In this document: positions 1 to 11,485 of the stretch, one piece after another
Position numbering within the stretch: the first letter of the stretch is position 1
Layout of the letters: every line of letters begins with the position of its first letter
Assembly: GCA_001949185.1 (NCBI GenBank)
Contig: BDGG01000006.1
Span: forward strand, 912,827-976,826
From: Ramazzottius varieornatus
Taxonomy: Eukaryota > Tardigrada > Eutardigrada > Parachela > Ramazzottiidae
Length of the DNA stretch: 64,000 bases
Direction: 5' to 3'
Notes under the pieces: model-generated
Databases searched by the model: none
The model's input: the letters and a program-made list of their open reading frames with translations, nothing else
Told to the model about the DNA's origin: nothing
Translations under genes and position numbers: made by a program

Positions 1-1097
1 GTCAAGACCGTAAGCTCTCTGGGGTACCAGACCGCCAGTTTCCATACGTGAACACGAAGAGAAAGTTGCGAGCAGGAAGTTATCCGCCTGTCGTCAATGT
101 CCAACATAATCCCCGCAGATTATGTCGAAGCACCTGTCACTGCTATGGGCTAAATCAGTACACCGATAATTCTCACTTACTGAATACGTCACACGAGCGC
201 TTTCTGCATGGTTGAGCGAGATGGCTGGTGGTTTGCGTCTGGCAAGACATACGTTATCCTTCGTCACGTGACAGCTTGCTATGCTGTAGAGCGGCATCTT
301 TGGCTTTTTTCTACGTTTGCTTGACCACTGGACGTAAACTCTGACGTTCTCCGCACACTCTCTGCTAATTCGGCTATGCGGTGACGTATTCAGGAAGCAA
401 TAATCATTACTGCATTCAGTCAAGTCACACGCACCTTCGGAGTTTATTAGTAAACACTGGGACCTTAGCTTTTCTGCGCTTAACGCTCTGGTTACCGAGC
501 TTTTCGTTTCGGCAGATTACCAGCGTGCTCATTGTGAGCACAGAGCTTTAACTGGTGGAGAAGGCAAGTTCATAAAGGCATTCGCTGAAAAGAAGTTCAT
601 AAAAGCATTCGTTGGAAGCTTTGAGAAGCTGCACAACGCGAGCGAGTTTGGGGCCAACGATAAGACGAACGACTGCTGCTGGCCATGGTGGTTTGATTGG
701 CAGTAATTAGCCCAAGTTAAAAAAGAGCCGGCTCAAATGCAAATCTGACTGACTGGTTGTGCGGAGTGGAGACCCTGCGTTGCCCGGGCACCGATTACGC
801 TTCCCAGTGCTTCGGGTCAGCCAGGGCATTACCGACGGCAATTCGTTCATGTTTGAAATCTACGGGTGATCTTCTTCGTGAATCGTGATTCACGAACGAA
901 GCCCCCCCTTCGTTTCGTGAATCGCGAGCCCAATTACACATCTTGAATTTCTAAACTTGTCCAAATACAATCGTTCTGTCCATACTGTCGTTTGCTCAAA
1001 CCAGCTGCAAAGTGCAACTTCTCTATTATTGTGCGATTTTAGACCGTGGACAAAATTTCTCTAAGCGGTTTTGGCTCATTCGCCTGATCCCACACTG
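1..1097. other. No recognisable gene
   Basis: I see no domain, splice pattern or repeat of the main palindromic family here. Open stretches on both strands are short and look random in composition. The only structured item is the palindromic motif near 875-924. Confidence 0.6.
875..924. repeat. Palindrome plus extra copy of TTCGTGAATC
   Basis: TTCGTGAATC (875-884) is followed after 2 bases by its exact reverse complement (887-896). A third copy, TTCGTGAATCG, sits at 914-924 after a C-rich spacer. This could be a binding site cluster or the remnant of an inverted-repeat element; nothing nearby decides. Confidence 0.55.
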
Positions 1098-2337
1098 TAG
1101 GGTGATTCATCGCAAGCAATAACCGAGAGCCTGACATACAGTCTGAGGCGGCCAAGTGACTACCACTTAAAACAAAGCGCTATAAAAAATCCCTGTACTT
1201 AATTTTGTACCATCTCAGCTGATTTCATGATCCATTTTCAACGCCGCATCTTTTGAGAGATCCGTTCAAGAAGTTTGCTTTCAATATGCCTCCGAAAACT
1301 AGTGCTGAAACGAGAGCCGTAGTGACGGCGCCACACTCTCAGCGATCGTCGTTGAAGGAAAGCTCCGCTCGACTTTCAAGCCTCCGGAATCCAATCCATT
1401 ACAAAATGATTGGCAAGTTGATCAGATGAGAAGGAAACAAGAAGATCGGATGGGCCAAACCGGAGAAAGACTCGCTCCACAGAATGTTCCCACGATGCGC
1501 TCCAAGGACAATATCAGAAGAGTTGAGAATTCAGTTCTGAAAAAGAATCCGGATTCCCAACGGAAGCTTGCCCGTAAGCTCGGATGTTCCCAGCGCACTG
1601 TAGGCCGGATCATCCACGAAGATCTTGGCTTGAACGCGCGCAAGAAAAAGAAGGTTCACCACTTGACGGAAGCGCAGAAGAAACAGAGGTGTCTGTGAGG
1701 TAACAGGGTCAGGAAGATCTTCACCATGGATGAAACATGGATCAACCTTGATGACTGTAACAGTGAAGGAGAGCATTACTGCACCGATGGATTTTTGGAA
1801 GTCCCAGACGAGAAGCGTAAAAGCCGCTGAAGCACTGGCCCAAGAAAATCATGGTCGCCATTGGAATCTGCTGGAACGGAATGTCGAAGCCTTACCTCGT
1901 TGGTGGCAATGCGAAAGTTACAGCGCAGTACTTCATCAACAATGTCCTGTCGCCGATGGTAGAGTAGGACATTCCCCGACTTTATGCCAAAAATTCGCAA
2001 CAAGTTTGGCTGTATTTCGACAGTGCAAAGTCGCAGGTGGCGATCCTGACCCCGAACTGGATGGAAGAGAACCATCCGAACTACATTCCAGAGTACCACT
2101 GGATGGCCAAAAGCCCCGACTTAGCTCCGTTGGATTATGCCGTAAATGAAATTTTGAAAAAAACTTTGGGTAGACGGATGATCAACATAGCCGGTCTGAG
2201 CAAGGTTCTCAAAGTGTGCGAGAACTTCGATCTCAGAGTCATCCGCAAGTCCCTTCTGTCACGGGAAGGACGGGTTCAGAAGATGCTGGATACGAAGGGG
2301 AATCAAGTGGAGATAGATGGATAATATTAACACCCTG
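1098..2337 (+). mobile_element. Decayed Tc1/mariner transposase, DD37D (maT-like)
   Basis: A broken transposase coding region runs from about 1286 to the stop at 2322-2324. The N-terminal part has a helix-turn-helix-like segment (LARKLGCSQRTVGRII, about 1561-1611). The catalytic part shows MDETW at 1726, a second aspartate in YFDSAK (about 2019-2036), and a third in SPDLAPLDYA. Thirty-seven residues lie between the last two aspartates, which is the spacing of maT-type mariners rather than DD34D mariner. The reading frame is broken by a stop at 1696-1698, a frameshift near 1818-1828, a stop at 1965-1967 and further shifts near 1420. Possible termini are AGGGTG at about 1099 and CACCCTG at 2331-2337, giving about 1.24 kb, a normal mariner length; the terminal repeats match for only about 6 bases. 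It is certainly inactive. Confidence 0.85.
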
Positions 2338-2856
2338 ATTACCACCGTACTCACTGTGAGTACAATACGGCACTTTTTCGCTCCCCATAATTTCCATTTT
2401 TCCCGGTTTGAATTAAACTTTTTTTCATTGCCTGGTCAACGGTCTCATCACCGAAACGCAGCTGATGACCAATGGTCAGTACAACTTCCGCAGGCTGGAA
2501 AAAATCCTTACGATTTCGGGCAGTTCCGGGAGTATTTTAGGTTTCCTGTCTTTGCTCGAGATACATAGCTACCATCTGTGTAGAAAAAAATGAAATACTA
2601 AGGAGAGCTTCCTCTGCCGATACTAGGCTTGGGACAAACTTGGTGTCATCGGTGCGTGCAGAAAACAATCAAAACGGCCAGGGCTATTTTTCCCATGTTG
2701 GCCTTTGCGGCCTGCCAATCTCCACAATTTCGAAATTCTGAAAGTTGTCTATTGGTTAATTTGGGTTACGCCTTCCAATTTCCTCCAGTTAAAGTTCTGT
2801 GCTCACTGTGAGTACGCTGGTAATTTGCCGACACAAAAAGGTTGGTATTCAGGGTG
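2331..2856. repeat. Inverted-repeat element flanked by TTAA
   Basis: CACCCTGATTACCA at 2331 is matched in reverse complement by TGGTATTCAGGGTG ending at 2856. TACTCACTGTGAG is also repeated inverted further in (about 2348 and 2800-2813). TTAA lies directly outside both ends (2327-2330 and 2857-2860). The left end coincides with the right end proposed for the mariner remnant, so the nesting is ambiguous. Confidence 0.5.
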
Positions 2857-2996
2857 TTAACTTCATTTTTGAATGTACAGGAATTTTTTTAAGAGGTGGT
2901 AGTCACTTGGTCGCCTCGGACTGTGAATCGAGCATATGGGCCGAAACCGAACTCAACCGCTCCAGAAGCTCCGTAATAGCTGTTAACTACACCCTG
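2850..2996. repeat. Short inverted-repeat element (147 bp)
   Basis: CAGGGTGTTAAC begins at 2850, and GTTAACTACACCCTG ends at 2996, its near-exact inverse with a 2-base difference. It shares termini with the neighbouring CAGGGTG-ended units and may be a miniature derivative of the mariner-like element. Confidence 0.5.
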
Positions 2997-3724
2997 AGTG
3001 CGCCAAACTGGCTACCACCTGTCATGTCAACTTTTTCTCGACGCGATTGTGGCTTGGGTTTCAGATCAGTTTTCCCTGATTCAACATCCTGTTTGCTACC
3101 TCTCCAAAAATTAATGGTCAAAAATCCGTTTACAAAAAGTCGGAATCAAAATTAAACTAGGGAGGCGCGAAGTGAAAATTGCAACAGCTTCAGAAAAATT
3201 TGTGGCCGTGTTCGGAAAAATTTTTTTTCAGTTCTCTGCTGTCGTCCCACAGTTCTGTTGCTGGAAATAATCAAAATGAAATTGATTTACAGGAAAGTGG
3301 GTGGAGAATATGAATCTGACGTTTGGAAAAGATCTAGCAATTTTTCCACCAGAGGAAGTTTTCCTGCAGAATGTGAAACTTTGGCGTTTTTGATTCTGTT
3401 GTCGAGTTAGTGCGGAACTTTCCTGCTCTTTCTTCATTTTTTCTGACCACCAACGTGGGTGTGGGTTTGTTCACGTCAGTATGGGGATGAAATCTTCCAC
3501 CCGGAATTTTTGCAGACAGCGTTCTACCTGCTGCGGTATGTCTTCCCCACCGGAAGTCATACTGCTCAACTTTTTCAATTTCCCATTATAATAAGAACTA
3601 TCATAGCTCAGTCGAAGCAGCTGTAAAAGTTTCACGGAACCTGTGGAAGCATGAATGCTAGGGTCGTACTCTGAATTTTCCTCGCCGAAATGCTAGGTGG
3701 TAGCAAGTTGGCGCACTCAGGGTG
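2990..3724. repeat. Inverted repeats about 735 bp apart
   Basis: About 31 bases starting CACCCTGAGTGCGCCAA at 2990 recur in inverse orientation at 3694-3724 (ending TGGCGCACTCAGGGTG), with 1-2 mismatches including the CTACCACCT segment. The interior shows no coding sequence I recognise. It may be a separate non-autonomous element or two ends of adjacent ones. Confidence 0.6.
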
Positions 3725-6700
3725 CAGTTTGCCCGCTTTAGTGTACCTGAGAATGTGCGGACGAATCTGCCCCGGAGAAATGACTTGGAGAGGGTTACCG
3801 GTTTGACCTTCACGGTACCTGATTTTTGCAGAGTACTTGGACCAGGAAGCGTCTCATGACCACATTCTACCTTTGTCGAAATGGAATGCGACTGTTCCTT
3901 CGTCTTCAAGCTTCATGATCATGCAGTCAGACTGTGACCTTGTGATACTGTATATGCTGGTTACGCACCATTCACAACGTATCTGACTTCTTCCGGATCA
4001 ATAAAAGCACTGTGGCACTCCGACACGGCACTATTGGGACATAATTGCTCTGCACAGCTCGAGTCGGGCTACCTTCAGATAGTGAATCATGCTGGTACTG
4101 TTGTTTGGCAAGCAGGAGGACCTTACAATGAAAGTGCGCTTCATGACTTGTGTCGGGAAAACTACAACGTTACCGGTCGCGCCCGAAAACGAGTTTACGC
4201 GTGATTTTACCCCATGTCAAACTACAAACGCTCCAGTAAATGTGACATCTGATGGCAAACCACCATTCGCGGACGTCGATGCTTTGCCCAGCGCTATTAC
4301 CTCTGGCGGACGGCGTGATTCTTCCTTACCCTTCAAACGACCGTCATTTATCGAACGAATCCTACTCCCTTTGCTCTGCATTTTGACATACATTTTGCAA
4401 TGAATCAGAGCCATACTTGAACTTTCTTGATTACACTTCTAACGATATGACAAGTCACTATGATGCCCCGATTATATATACTCCAAATCGACAAACATCT
4501 GAAAGTGGTCACTAAATGTGCTTGCCTTTACTGTCTTAAGTAGAAAAACTGTCACCTGATGCACCCCTCAAAGTCGAGTAGGGACAGCTATCAAGCCAGC
4601 CAACTTGTACAGAGCAGCCGGAAGACTCACCAGTTTCGGATTGGTATTTTTGAAGGGTCTGGACCATTGTCACCGCCTCAGACCGCCTAAACATTTTTGA
4701 CACCGCCATCGATCGGTATGGATTCAAGATGAGGGCTACAGTGGAGCTATCATGTGAAGGTTCGAAACATTTGCTCTTCCCGAACCCGCGGAAGAAGAAA
4801 AATTGGTTGACAATATGAGGTTTTGAAGCACTTTTTTCCCACCAGGCAGGTTTTCGAACTAGACTTCATTTACCAAATGCGAACTGGTTTCCCTCTTGTC
4901 GTTGTACGTTTTGATGCAAAATACGGATTTCAAAAGCACTGGAGCCGACAAAAGTACTTTTTTGACAGAGACGTCACCATTATCAAAATTGTAGCGCAAA
5001 CAGAAACGGTTTCAGCACTTGACCGTAAGGCAGAAGTCGAGCTTCCCTATGCTCAAACGAAAGATAAGATCGCTCTCTATGTTTCGTGAAGAGGGGGGAT
5101 CATATTGTCGCTTTTATCCGGAGATAAAAATTTTCAAAATAGGCATTCAGAAAACCGCAAATTCATATTGCAGGACCTACGGAGTTCCTTTCATATGGGG
5201 AGCGTTAAAAACAAACCTTAAATCTCACAAAAATTTCGAAAACCGCTTTTCTTAGCCCCATCCCATAGAGAAAAAAACAACTGCATCGTACTAGGCCACG
5301 CCGCAAAAGACGGCAAACAGGAATTTGGTAAGAAAAGTTTGGCGGCACCGTGGTAACGACTGGCGGCAAAAAAAGGGAAAGACTCGATTTCCGAAAAATC
5401 TAAATAAATTCGAAATTCAGGGTTGCTCTTTGACACTACCCGTACTCTAATAACTCTACAGTAGTACCAATCGCACATGCATGCAAAGTGGCTGTAATGG
5501 GATGAAAATCAATGATATTCCGTGTGATCCCGCAGGCTGCTCGGAATCGTATGCGTCCATGTCAGACTGCGACTCTGAGAGGACGAACATACGAATACTC
5601 TTGGACAATACTCATTTTAAACTGCGTCCTAAGCGGCTGGCGTAACAAATCGCTGTTGTAATGCGAGACCTGACCGCAGTCAATTGTGTTTTGGGCGGTC
5701 TTGCAACATTCAGGGGGATGTCTGTGGAAACGTGAACTGCCTTTTTCCTCCCTCTGCTTTCACCACCGAGCAGCGGCAAACCGGTGTTTCTCACACAACT
5801 GGACAATATTCAGCGGAGTGTCAGCGCTACCACTTTGAATCCTTGGCGACTAGATCCTTTCTTCTGTACCCCACTTTGCAAAGTCCCCGAGGTCGAGGCC
5901 TAGGCCTAGGTCTTGCATTTGTTTTTTGCTGTAGTAATATCCTATACAAGTCACTGTGCTTGGCCCCGAAAGGTGCATGTCAGATAAATTTGTTCTTGTT
6001 TAATTTCGTCGTACTTCGTTCTCCGGTATCTAAAGGAGCCTTTCTTTGTGCATTTGCAAAACAATTTCGCATGGTGGTTGCTGCAAAAGTTCTCACGGTT
6101 TGAAGAACTTGAGAGTCATCTTAGCAGTAACGCTGCATCTCAGTCGCCATGCTCAACCGCCTCTCTAGGGTTGTAAAACAAAAACTTTGCAGTCAGGGCA
6201 AAATAATGCATCCGTACGGGAAAAGCCGGCCTTCTGGCGGAACAGACTGTCCAGAACCTACAGCTTTCCCATTTCATATCGGCCGACAACATTCTCCATT
6301 GCAACATGCTTAATACCAGAACAGAAGTGGCATCTACCTGGACTAAACGAAGAAGACCCACGAATTTTGATATTTACCCCAAAGCCACGGTGTTTGCTTC
6401 GAACACCCCTGAAAAATGCGATCCACGACATGATAGGGCGAGAAGCAGATTGTCTTTAAATGCGGTACTGTCCTCGTTTAAACCGTGCAGCGTATGACAC
6501 CGATGCACGCCAAACGACTTTTATCCTTTGCGGAACTGCGAAAGGAAAGACAGCACGCAAAACGCCCAAAACCGAGCGGGGTCAGATACCGGTCCGCCGC
6601 AAAAGGAAACGCGGCTGATTCGATCAGTCGGAGAATAACAGGGTAGGCTGGACGACGATGGAGCACTTCATTACATGGATCATGTGCCATATCAAGAATT

Positions 6701-8425
6701 CCCCATTCTACTTCGTAACTGTCGGGCAAAAGCGTATCAAAAATGTCTTGATTAACTACGAGAACAGCGGTGTGAAAACCAAGGCCTTGCATAAAGTATT
6801 CGAAATCAAGGACGGAAAACTACGCAGAGCCTCTGAAATTTGAGTACGAACATCAGTCAAAAAAGGGGGCAAAACAAAGTTGTCGTATCGTGTTGCTCAA
6901 GCGTCAATCGAGTGGAATGGATGACCACGCCCATCAACTGCTGGCTCTCAGTCGCTAAAACTTCGAACGCATTTTTAAACCGATTTTTTTCTCATGTTAT
7001 AACTCATAAAAGACCCATAAAATTTCTGCCAATGCATGGGAAAGCAGGTACAGAAGCGACATATCGTCATCATCAATCTCGCGTGAAGGGGCAATGAATC
7101 ACTAATAAACAAACTAATCGAAGTCCAGAACCAAAGGCGCATGTTCCGCCAACACAGGGCCCTCTCAAAGTCCGCCGGTCCATTGCCCTTTCATTTGGGC
7201 TGGAAACTTCTACTGAATGTTTCGACTCACGCGGTGCTCAAAAGGTAGGCCAAGCGCAATAAGGAAGACTGTCAGGAAAATAAACCGCTGTTTTTTTACG
7301 ACTCTAATGTGTGCTGTGATTACGGGTCGATCGTGCACTGCAATGAGGTCAAAGTTTATACGAAAGAAGGGCGTCCAGTCTGACAGGTAAGAATCAAAGG
7401 GTGGCCTTCCTTATGTTTTAAAACTGAGCGCACTTAGCTCAACTTGTTTGCGGTTCTGAAACAGGCTATCGTATCAAATCTGGCCACACCCGTTCACAAT
7501 GACTGTACCCGTCCGCGCTAGAGACTCATCAAAGCAACGACTTCAAGAGCACGAGTGCAGGGACCTGGCTGATCCCCATGATCGAAACGGAGTCGTCTCC
7601 TGCCTTCGACAATGGTCAGATTCGACGCCTGACATGCCGTCCGACCATCTGTAATGCCGGTGTGTTGTGCTACGATCCCATTCTAACCGGGCAAAGTTGT
7701 GGAAAGTACGACTTTCTAACGGAGAACCAAATACCGATCATTATCCGGCGTCTGTTTTAAACTTACCTGGCGGAGACTGAGGTGGACTCTGGCTGGCGTT
7801 CGAGGCGCTCCAACGACATCATGCTGAAACAGACGCAGCTCTTCCAGAAGTACCACCGAGTCCAGGTTCGATCCCTTCTTCTTCCTTCCAAAGTCGGATC
7901 ATCAGCAAGTTATCTCAACTTATCGTCATTTCATCCGACAGTGAACGACAATAAACTGATAAAGTGTTCATCCCGCTTGCCAACTCTAGTCTCTAGTCTC
8001 TAGTCTCTAGTCAAATCGAAGTCACTCTTACGCTACGGTACTTCACGAGTGGTAGTTATAGCCCATCAACCATACCAACTGTTCCAACCTGTTCAGGCGG
8101 AGTATCCTACCTCCTTATCCTAATGTCACCTCAGCGTCGCCCAGCACAGCACGTAAAGGGAGACAACGAATCTTCGCTTTTTTCCTTCTGAAATTAATAT
8201 GAATCCTTTCTGTCGTGACAAAAGATAAAACTTTCTGAAAAATGAATCCGAGCATAAGCTCGTCTGAACGGAGTGATAATTATATCAAATTCAATATAAC
8301 CAGAGGCTATTTTATCGCAACAAGAGCATATCAGGGAAAGTCATCGCCGTCGAATACTACATCAGAGAATACTAGCAACAATAATAACAATCTCTTCTCG
8401 ACTCTGAGCTCCAGCTGAAGTACAT
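3725..8425. other. Gene-free stretch, nothing recognised
   Basis: No domain, no convincing exon and none of the hairpin family occurs here. Open frames of up to about 105 codons exist (for example 4089-4403 plus) but show no family resemblance and no splice logic. The only simple repeat of note is the 7-base tandem at 7985-8012. Confidence 0.55.
7985..8012. repeat. Tandem 7-mer, four perfect copies
   Basis: TCTAGTC is repeated exactly four times. Confidence 0.95.
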
Positions 8426-11400
8426 TCAGGGCGGTGAGTGGCGTTGTCTGTGGAAACTGAAGGAATGGAGGGAGACGGGCGAGGACGAATATTCAAAGCG
8501 GCGCTCCAACTCGCGCAGGGAACTGCTAGATGGCGCACTGGAGGGTGTGCCGGGTAATACTGCTTCGGGGTGACGCTTCATGTGCAACGCCAGATGATCT
8601 ACCCAGCGAACAAGCACATGTTCTAGCTTGGCTTTGTTATTTAGCAGTGAGTGAAGCAAAGTGGGTGGACTAGGCTTACCAGATCGAGCGAAGGCACGAT
8701 CGCAGCAGGAGCACTTGAAAGGTTTATCGCCAGTGTGTTTACGGTAGTGGCGAGTGAGCTCGTCCGAGCGCGCGAAACGCCAGTCGCAACCTGCCCACGA
8801 ACACCCATACGGCTTCTCCCCTGCAACCACACATATTGTTGCAGAAACATGTAGGGAAAAAAATAGCAGAAGAAGATCCGGCAGGTTTGGTCCGCAGTCG
8901 TGATTATCAGCCCTACTTTTCCAACAAGCAAACCGCTTAAGAAACAATTCGTAAAATTGGAAAAGCCAGAAAAGCTCAAGATTTTTTGCAATATTGGATA
9001 TCACAGTGTGCGAAACTGAGTAACGGAGTGAATAGGTGGTGATGGTCAACTTCCGACACTTTTCTACTGTACCTACTTTTCTGTAATTTTGTTGGTCACT
9101 TGGGTAACGGTTACGTACCAGTATGGGTGCGGATGTGGGCTTTGAGATGTGAGCTCTTCTTGTACATCTTATGACAGTCTAAAAGTAGGCCGTGGTGTTT
9201 AGTAATCGAGTTTGGCCGTGCGTAATACCAAAAGTCAAGAGGGTGGAGGGCTCTTTGTCAAGTGGGCCAACGTGTTGATGAATAACTCTACTCTGTACTA
9301 ACCGGGGAAGGTGCAGGCGTAGGACCGTCGGGCGTCACCCTCCGTCTGCTTGTCCTCGTAATCGGCTGCCAGTGATGTCGGCGACTCGCTGGCCGGCGTG
9401 GGTGTGTAACCCGTGATGCAGTCCACAAGGCGAGCCGGCTGGTCGTAACGAAAGAAGCGACTGCTGGTCGACGGCAAGTATAGCGTACTCTCCGGCGTGG
9501 GTGGAGCCAGCTCTTCCACCTCCGTCGGACTGTAGATGAAGAGCGACCCACCGTGACCACGGGGACGCACCAAAGCTGGTGCGCTGGGCGGCGACATGCC
9601 CCGCTCAAAATAGCTCGGCGAACCCATTGGACTCAATCGACCTGCGCCACATTTATTTTAGTAATCTGATTACGAAAGTAAACAAACATTTTGGCCGTCA
9701 GAACTGTCTTCCACACTAGTGGATTTTAACTCGGCATCTTTTCAACTTCAAAACTCTGCTACAAGACTCGAGCCAATCGTTTTCTGAAGTGGCGCATCTT
9801 CTCACTATCATTGGCTAGTAGAGTGCGCCACTTAGGATCGTTTTCGCGAGTGGCGCACGTTTCCACTGCTTTGGCTGAAAACGTGCGCCGCTTGAGAAAA
9901 TTGATCCAGTCGAGCTTGTTTCCCAAGCTCCCGTATCCTTTATCGAGGAAAAAGTCGTAGAAAAATGCAGAAAGATGCATCATCAGACACATCAAGTTGC
10001 AATTTTTACCGTGGGTACGACGCAAGTTGAAAATTAAGAGTGGTGTATTTTTTTACCTCCGCGGGTATATGCTTTTCTGGGCGGATACGGTATGGGACTA
10101 CGGACGGGTGGTGGTGAGACGGTGCTTCTCGAGGATTGTAATCGAGCTTGGCGGAACTGCTCTGAAGGTCGCCGATCTGAAGTGGCGCGTTGAATGACGG
10201 AGGCGCGCGTCACTGGGCAGGACAGATCCACCGGTTGATCCACCGACATGGGCTCCACTTTCGGATACATGGGCTCATCTTCGCCTTCCACGTCAATCTA
10301 CAAGCGCAAACAACAATAACGCCCCTTACATCAACAACTTGACGTTCCCCCTCCCAGACCAACCCGCTGCCAATTTAGACAAACTACGTAGAAAAATGCA
10401 ACCGTACGATGATATAACAGAGGTCCCACGGATGAACAGAAAACTGCGTAACCGAGGTTCGATCTTTTAGAAGGTTGTTGTAGTCTCTAACAGCTCGGCC
10501 AGCAAACTCGACGATATCGTTTCAGAAAGCGGCGCACACTCTCGGCCAATAATACTGAGGATGTGCGACCCACTTGAAAAACCAAACCAAATCCGACAAG
10601 ATGTTTTTTTTCAAGTGGTGCACCCCCCTGGCTACAAAATCTCGAAACGCGCGCCACTTGGGAAACAGTCTTACCGAGCTGCCGTTTATTGCCGGATCAC
10701 TTTTGCTGGTATATTTCCAAGTAGTCTTTTGGTGGGTGAACTTACGGGTTCAGAGCGTTCTGGCGAGGGTGAGTCCGATCCGAGGATATTCTCCGTCCGA
10801 CCACGTGCCAGCTCATACAGGTCCCTGTGGAGTAAATGCTTGATCTCATCCAGTGTCGCTTGCACTGTGTAGCGGGTGTGGAACAGGGTTCGTCCATCCT
10901 GGTCCGTAACCGTCAATTGCTACAAACAAAACACACACACACACACACAATTAACAAAAGACAGACAAACTTTTCTGAAAAACCCACAGTGCGAAAGTCT
11001 ACGAGCGATATCTACCAAGAGCCGTTTCGGTGTCAGCGCTTTCATTTTCCTCGGCGACGCCACTTTACGATTATTGCGAACAGACACGGTATTCGGCGAC
11101 ATCGATCAAAAACGCATCAACAAGGAAGTGAAAGGTTCCGCTCGTAAAATCCAGGCTAGTGAAGTCGAGTACCACCGATCAGCCAGATCACAATATCGTA
11201 ACTGGCACAAGAGTACTGTATAATTTCGCCCACAAGCACTGACCGGTTCGAAGCCGCTTGCACAAAGTGAAACGAGCAACTGAACTCTAATCAAGGTGGA
11301 GTAGACACACACACATCATCGTCGGAAACTAGCTAGCCTATCCTCCCAACTTAACAGCCCTCGACGATGATGATGATGTATGACAACGCCCTCGCAGCCG

Positions 11401-11449
11401 CAATGTTTGGCATTACAGCACCGTGCGCCATGCATATGAACCACTCCCA

Positions 11450-11485
<36 letters not shown>

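Noticed and set aside
94-423. 109-codon open frame on the minus strand
   Set aside because: No family resemblance, no splice context and ordinary length for chance.
4089-4403. 104-codon open frame on the plus strand containing VGKTT
   Set aside because: The short motif is not a full P-loop and the rest resembles nothing; likely chance.
7860-7885. GGTTCGATCCC, a possible tRNA B box
   Set aside because: No T-stem, acceptor stem or anticodon arm can be formed around it.
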